Assembly (NCBI GenBank): GCA_937901525.1
Contig: CALDHX010000055.1
Location: 1-9,210, forward strand
From: an uncultured Bacteroidales bacterium
Lineage (GTDB): Bacteria > Bacteroidota > Bacteroidia > Bacteroidales > P3
Length of the DNA stretch: 9,210 nucleotides
Direction of reading: 5' to 3'
Part shown: in pieces, positions 5,709-9,210 of the stretch
Position numbering within the stretch: the stretch's first letter is position 1
Layout of the letters: every line of letters begins with the position of its first letter
Notes under the pieces: model-generated
Databases searched by the model: none
What the model was told of the DNA's origin: nothing
Seen by the model: only the letters and a program-made list of their open reading frames with translations
Program-made: the position numbers and the translations under genes

Positions 5709-8700
5709 ATGAAGAAAAAGTTTCTATTTCTTTTATTAGCGTTAGTCCTTTGTGGAATTGCATTTTCGCAAGAGAAGAATGATTGGGAAAATCAAGAGGT
5801 TTTTCAAATCAATCGTTGCTCTCCTCGTGCTACTTTCTTTCCTTATAGCAACACAAAGGCAATGATGAGCGAAGAAACGTTTAATTATCCTTGGATTTCT
5901 CCAATGAAAGCAGATTTGATTAGCCTTAATGGAAAATGGGACTTTCACTTCTCCCCTTCGGCTAATGAAAGACCAAGTGAAAACGATATGTTCACAAAAG
6001 GAAATCTTAAATGGGAATCAATAAATGTTCCTTCTTGTTGGGAAATGCTTGGTTACGACTTTCCTTTGTATGTAAATGTGGATTATCCTTTTGAAAACAA
6101 TCCTCCTTTTATTGATGTGAAAGAGCAATACAAAGGATTGTATGGAGAAAATCCCGTTGGGACTTATCACAGAACATTTTCTATTCCAAAGAATTGGAGT
6201 AGAAAGAGAGTGTTTCTTCACTTTGATGGACTTTATAGTGGAGCGTATGTTTGGTGCAATGGAAAGAAAGTCGGATATTGCCAGGCGAGCAATAACGATG
6301 CTGAATTTGAACTTACGCAATATTTAAAAGAAGGAGAAAATGAGCTTTATGTTCAAGTCTTTCGTTGGACGGACGCTTCTTATCTTGAAGGGCAAGATAT
6401 GTTCCACATGAGCGGCTTGCATAGAGATGTATATTTGTTTGCCGTTGAGCAAGTTTTCATTAGCAATCATTATATTACAAGCTCTCTTGATGCAAACACA
6501 GGCTACAAAAAGGGAAATTTCAATATAGAATTAACACTTGACAACCCAACGGGCAAGAAAGTAGAAAAGATTATTGAAATAGAACTTCTTGACGCAAAGA
6601 AAGAATTGGTTTGGAGAATTGAAAGAAAGGAAGTTTTAAAGGAAAAAGAAACTAAAATCAATCTTAATCATCTATTAGACAACATTGAGCTTTGGAATAG
6701 TGAGAATCCTTATCTTTATACGGTGATTATTCGTCAAAAAGATAAGAAAGGTAAGGAAGAATTAGTGTTTAGCACAAAGTATGGTTTCAGAAACATAGAG
6801 ATAAAGAACAATCAGGTCTATATAAATGGCGAACGAGTGTTATTTAAAGGCGTAAACACACAAGATACTCACCCTTTATACGGAAGGAGTATTGATGTGA
6901 ACACTATGCTTAAAGACATTAAATTGATGAAACAAGCAAACGTCAATACACTTCGTGCAAGCCACTACCCTCGTCAAGCAAAAATGTATGCAATGACCGA
7001 CTTTTATGGAATGTATGTAATGAATGAGGCAGATGTTGAATGTCATTTGAATTGGGCAGTGCACGGAGAGAAAGGCGGAATAACGAATGATAGCACTTGG
7101 AGGGCACAATTTGTTGATAGAACTAAGGCTATGGTGCTTAGAGATAGAAATCACCCAAGTATTATCTTTTGGTCTTTGGGCAATGAAGCAGGTGGTGGAG
7201 AGAATTTCTTGCATACCTACAACGCAACGGCTTCTTTGGACACAAGACCTATACATTACGAAGGTGCAACAAGAGGAAAAACTCCTCATACAGACTTTTA
7301 TTCGGAAATGTACCCACATCTTGATGCTGTAAAAGCCTTTGCTAAATCAGATAGCTTGAATCAACCTTATATAATGTGTGAATACGCTCACGCAATGGGT
7401 AATGCAATTGGAAATCTAAAAGAATATTGGGACGAAATAGAAAAAGGAAAAAACGCAATAGGTGGTTGCATTTGGGATTGGGTAGATCAATCAATCTATT
7501 TCCCACAAGCAATTAAGAAAGGCGAATTTGTAAAGAACGGATTTCCTTATTATTCCGCAGGATATGATTATCCCGGTCCTCATCAAGGCAATTTTATGAA
7601 CAATGGCATAATTAGAGCCGATAGAGAGTGGAATGACAAACTCGCAGAGGTTAAAAAAGTATATCAATACGTTAAAATTCTTTCATTTGACAAAGACAAA
7701 AAACAAGTAGTCATAGCAAATAAATATGATTTCATTGATTTAAGCCAATTCTATATTGATTTTCAAATCATAGAAGACGGATACGAAGTCTATAAAGGCA
7801 CAACAAAACTACCAGCCTTAAAACCAAATACAATAACAAAAGTAAAACTACCATATAATGTGGAATTAAACCAAGAAAAAGAAAGTTTTATCAATTTGCA
7901 ACTAAGATTAAAAGAAGCAAATCATTGGGCAGAGAAAGATTATGCTATGGCTAATTGGCAATTTGCTATCAATGAAATAGAAAATCGCTTAAAAGAGGTT
8001 AAAGAAAGCAAAGAAGCGTTTTTAGTTCAAGAAGATAAAGCTCAATTAACACTTGAAAACAAAGGATTCAAAATAAGTTTTGACAAACAAAATGGAGAAA
8101 TACTTTATTGGAAATATGATGGCTTTGAAGTAATTAGCGATAGAAAAGGCTCACCTCGTTACAATAATAATCGTTGGATTGAAAACGACAAACACGGCGA
8201 TAGCATTTCGGGCGAATTAGCAAGCACTTGCGAAATAAAACTAAACAAAGAAAAGACAAAAGCCGAAATAAAGATAACAACAAAAGGCGAAAAATGTCCT
8301 TATACTATTGAATACATCGTTTATTCCAATAATATTGTGGATATGAAAGTAACATTGAATCCAATTGTTGAGGGATTAAGAAGATTAGGTCTTGGAATGA
8401 TTTTCTCAAAAGACTTTGAAGAGATAGATTATTACGCAAAAGGCCCTTGGGAAAACTACAACGATAGACAAGAAGCCTCATTTGTAGGACGCTATTCAAC
8501 AACCGTAAGCGATATGCTAACACCTTATGCTCACCCTCAAAGTTGTGGCAATCGTCAAGAGATGAGAGAAATTTTCCTTTACAAGAAAGGTTCAACAAAA
8601 GGTTTAAAAATAGAAGCTAATCAACCAATTGCCTTTTCTATGTTACACTTTGACGACAAGGATTTCAACAAAGAAAAACTACACCCTTGGGAATTAAATC

Positions 8701-8843
8701 CAAGAAAAGAGGTTTATGCACATTTTGACTTTGTTCAAAGAGGATTAGGCAATGGAAGTTGTGGCCCACAAACAATAGAAAAATATCAAGTTCCAAGTTC
8801 GGGAACATATAGCTTTACTTTAAGATTTTCGCCTTTAAGATAG
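5709..8843 (+). CDS. Secreted GH2 beta-galactosidase-like enzyme
   Basis: This 1044-residue protein has the full LacZ-type five-domain layout. A Sec signal peptide (1-20, AFS before Gln21) is followed by the sugar-binding jelly roll (about 60-245), an Ig-like domain (about 250-360), the TIM barrel (about 362-645), a second Ig-like domain (about 650-755) and the C-terminal beta-galactosidase small-chain domain (about 775-1043). Catalytic residues are visible: acid/base Glu493 in SLGNEAGG and nucleophile Glu558 in MCEYAHAMGN. The metal ligands of LacZ have counterparts in Glu444 and His446 (ADVECH). IWDWVDQS (588-595) and SHYP (418-421) are also present. Some substrate-site positions differ from LacZ: GVNTQDTHPL replaces GVNRHEHHPL, and EFELT replaces EFDLS. 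Galactoside hydrolysis is therefore likely but the exact linkage is open. The enzyme acts in the periplasm or outside. It is last in a four-gene run, 21 bp after the preceding gene, with no SusC/D genes nearby. Confidence 0.93.
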   Translation: MKKKFLFLLLALVLCGIAFSQEKNDWENQEVFQINRCSPRATFFPYSNTKAMMSEETFNYPWISPMKADLISLNGKWDFHFSPSANERPSENDMFTKGNLKWESINVPSCWEMLGYDFPLYVNVDYPFENNPPFIDVKEQYKGLYGENPVGTYHRTFSIPKNWSRKRVFLHFDGLYSGAYVWCNGKKVGYCQASNNDAEFELTQYLKEGENELYVQVFRWTDASYLEGQDMFHMSGLHRDVYLFAVEQVFISNHYITSSLDANTGYKKGNFNIELTLDNPTGKKVEKIIEIELLDAKKELVWRIERKEVLKEKETKINLNHLLDNIELWNSENPYLYTVIIRQKDKKGKEELVFSTKYGFRNIEIKNNQVYINGERVLFKGVNTQDTHPLYGRSIDVNTMLKDIKLMKQANVNTLRASHYPRQAKMYAMTDFYGMYVMNEADVECHLNWAVHGEKGGITNDSTWRAQFVDRTKAMVLRDRNHPSIIFWSLGNEAGGGENFLHTYNATASLDTRPIHYEGATRGKTPHTDFYSEMYPHLDAVKAFAKSDSLNQPYIMCEYAHAMGNAIGNLKEYWDEIEKGKNAIGGCIWDWVDQSIYFPQAIKKGEFVKNGFPYYSAGYDYPGPHQGNFMNNGIIRADREWNDKLAEVKKVYQYVKILSFDKDKKQVVIANKYDFIDLSQFYIDFQIIEDGYEVYKGTTKLPALKPNTITKVKLPYNVELNQEKESFINLQLRLKEANHWAEKDYAMANWQFAINEIENRLKEVKESKEAFLVQEDKAQLTLENKGFKISFDKQNGEILYWKYDGFEVISDRKGSPRYNNNRWIENDKHGDSISGELASTCEIKLNKEKTKAEIKITTKGEKCPYTIEYIVYSNNIVDMKVTLNPIVEGLRRLGLGMIFSKDFEEIDYYAKGPWENYNDRQEASFVGRYSTTVSDMLTPYAHPQSCGNRQEMREIFLYKKGSTKGLKIEANQPIAFSMLHFDDKDFNKEKLHPWELNPRKEVYAHFDFVQRGLGNGSCGPQTIEKYQVPSSGTYSFTLRFSPLR

Positions 8844-8855
8844 AAGAAAAAAAAG

Positions 8856-8930
8856 CAAAGAAAAATTCAAAAAAAACAAAGAAAAATCACAAATTTTCTT
8901 TGTTTTTTTTGTAAAAAGCAAAGAAAAAAA
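8856..8930 (+). repeat. Repeated word CAAAGAAAAA in the right intergenic gap
   Basis: CAAAGAAAAA occurs at 8856-8865, 8877-8886 and 8919-8928, with an inverted copy TTTTCTTTG at 8894-8902. The same word is found at 222-231 and inverted at 175-184 in the gap before kbl. In A/T-rich sequence some of this is expected by chance, but the phase with a G and a C inside each copy is notable. Confidence 0.5.
8868..8911. terminator. 18-bp perfect inverted repeat after the GH2 gene
   Basis: Positions 8868-8885 (C, eight A, CAAAG, four A) are exactly complementary to 8894-8911, around an 8-nt loop ATCACAAA. The right arm carries eight T, so it resembles an intrinsic terminator with an A/T-rich stem. It starts 24 bp after the GH2 stop codon. 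Stem stability would be low because only three of the pairs are G-C. Confidence 0.6.
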
Positions 8931-8955
8931 GGAAGGCTTAATTCCTCCCTTTTTT
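8925..8955. terminator. Bidirectional hairpin between converging genes
   Basis: AAAAAAGG-A-AGG (8925-8936) pairs with CCT-C-CCTTTTTT (8944-8955) around a 7-nt loop, with one A/C mismatch. Runs of T lie on the 3' side on both strands. It sits 8 bp past the stop of the minus-strand nuclease gene and downstream of the GH2 gene, so it probably serves both. Confidence 0.7.
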
Positions 8956-8962
8956 ATGTTTT

Positions 8963-9210
8963 TTATTTGGTTAAAAATGAATTGCAATATTCGTTTAGTT
9001 GTTTTTGCATTCGTTCTTGTGGTATGAGTATGCGTTTGTATTCTGCTATCATTGTAGGGCTCATACTTCGACTCATAGCGTATTCTACTACTACATGGTC
9101 TGCTTCTGGGCAAAGAATAATGCCTATTGAGGGGTTTTCGTTTGAACGTTTTACGTCTCTATCAAGGGCTTCTAAATAAAATTCTAATTGTCCAAGGTCT
9201 CTTGGGTGGA
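8963..9210 (-). CDS. DUF1016/YhcG-type PDDEXK nuclease, C-terminal fragment
   Basis: The minus-strand frame enters at the right edge (first whole codon 9206-9208) and stops at TAA (8963-8965), giving the last 81 residues. It reads DLGQLEFYLEALDRDV (4-19), then NENPSIGIILCPEADHVVVEYAM (about 24-45) and an amphipathic C-terminus (PQERMQKQLNEYCNSFL). GQLxFYLxAxD, NPSIGIILC and VVVEYA are hallmarks of the C-terminal nuclease domain of DUF1016 (YhcG) proteins. The acidic and lysine residues of the PD-(D/E)xK centre mostly lie before GQL, outside the window, so activity cannot be judged. Proteins of this family are found near restriction-modification and other mobile or defence loci in many bacteria; their role is not well settled. 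The gene converges on the GH2 gene and shares a terminator with it. The window edge, not a mutation, cuts it. Confidence 0.9.
   Translation of the reverse strand, partial: HPRDLGQLEFYLEALDRDVKRSNENPSIGIILCPEADHVVVEYAMSRSMSPTMIAEYKRILIPQERMQKQLNEYCNSFLTK

Noticed and set aside
5709..5771. GH2 enzyme as a lipoprotein through Cys15
   Set aside because: The residue before Cys15 is Leu (LVLC), which does not fit a lipobox, and a normal signal peptidase I site follows at AFS-Q.
6876..7319. 147-residue minus-strand ORF inside the GH2 gene
   Set aside because: It is antisense to the conserved TIM-barrel coding sequence and rich in Cys, His and Ser, as expected of a shadow frame.
8835..9113. 92-residue minus-strand ORF
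   Set aside because: It overlaps the DUF1016-type frame and the terminators; the sequence is basic and low-complexity, with no family features.
8967..9179. 70-residue plus-strand ORF
   Set aside because: It is the antisense reading of the DUF1016-type gene, which has clear family motifs.

Overview
The window looks like chromosome from a low-GC member of the Bacteroidetes, probably order Bacteroidales. The evidence is the promoter boxes (TTTG, a 19-20 bp spacer, then TAnnTTTG) seen twice between 2012 and 2075, the near absence of Shine-Dalgarno sequences, several lipoproteins with acid-rich sequence after the lipid-bearing cysteine, and a secreted GH2 enzyme of the kind this phylum carries. 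This is inferred from sequence character, not from a database match.

Layout. Positions 1-113 hold three 21-bp tandem repeats and what may be the C-terminal tail of a gene that begins outside the window. An A/T-rich gap (114-310) with inverted repeats and a promoter-like box leads into kbl (311-1501, +), which ends at a perfect 12-bp hairpin. A small exported protein of unknown function (1556-1945, -) converges on that hairpin. It diverges from an SDR-type threonine 3-dehydrogenase gene (2101-3057, +), and the two promoters have -33 boxes only 1 bp apart. The dehydrogenase and Kbl together would convert threonine to glycine and acetyl-CoA, yet they lie in separate transcription units.

After a second strong terminator comes a tight four-gene run on the + strand. 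It contains a 541-residue lipoprotein with an HExxH zinc-protease motif (3128-4753), two small lipoproteins that are paralogs of each other (4758-5222, 5238-5687), and a 1044-residue secreted GH2 beta-galactosidase-like enzyme (5709-8843). Gaps are 4, 15 and 21 bp, so co-transcription is likely. All four products are predicted to be exported, which makes this the most interesting part of the window: an envelope or surface unit joining a putative metalloprotease, two paralogous lipoproteins and a glycosidase, with no SusC/SusD pair or regulator in view.

The right end (8844-8962) has two stacked inverted repeats and copies of CAAAGAAAAA, a word also present at 173-233. Beyond it, on the minus strand, lies the C-terminal 81 residues of a DUF1016/YhcG-type PDDEXK nuclease that runs off the window edge. 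I saw no tRNA, rRNA, CRISPR array or insertion sequence.
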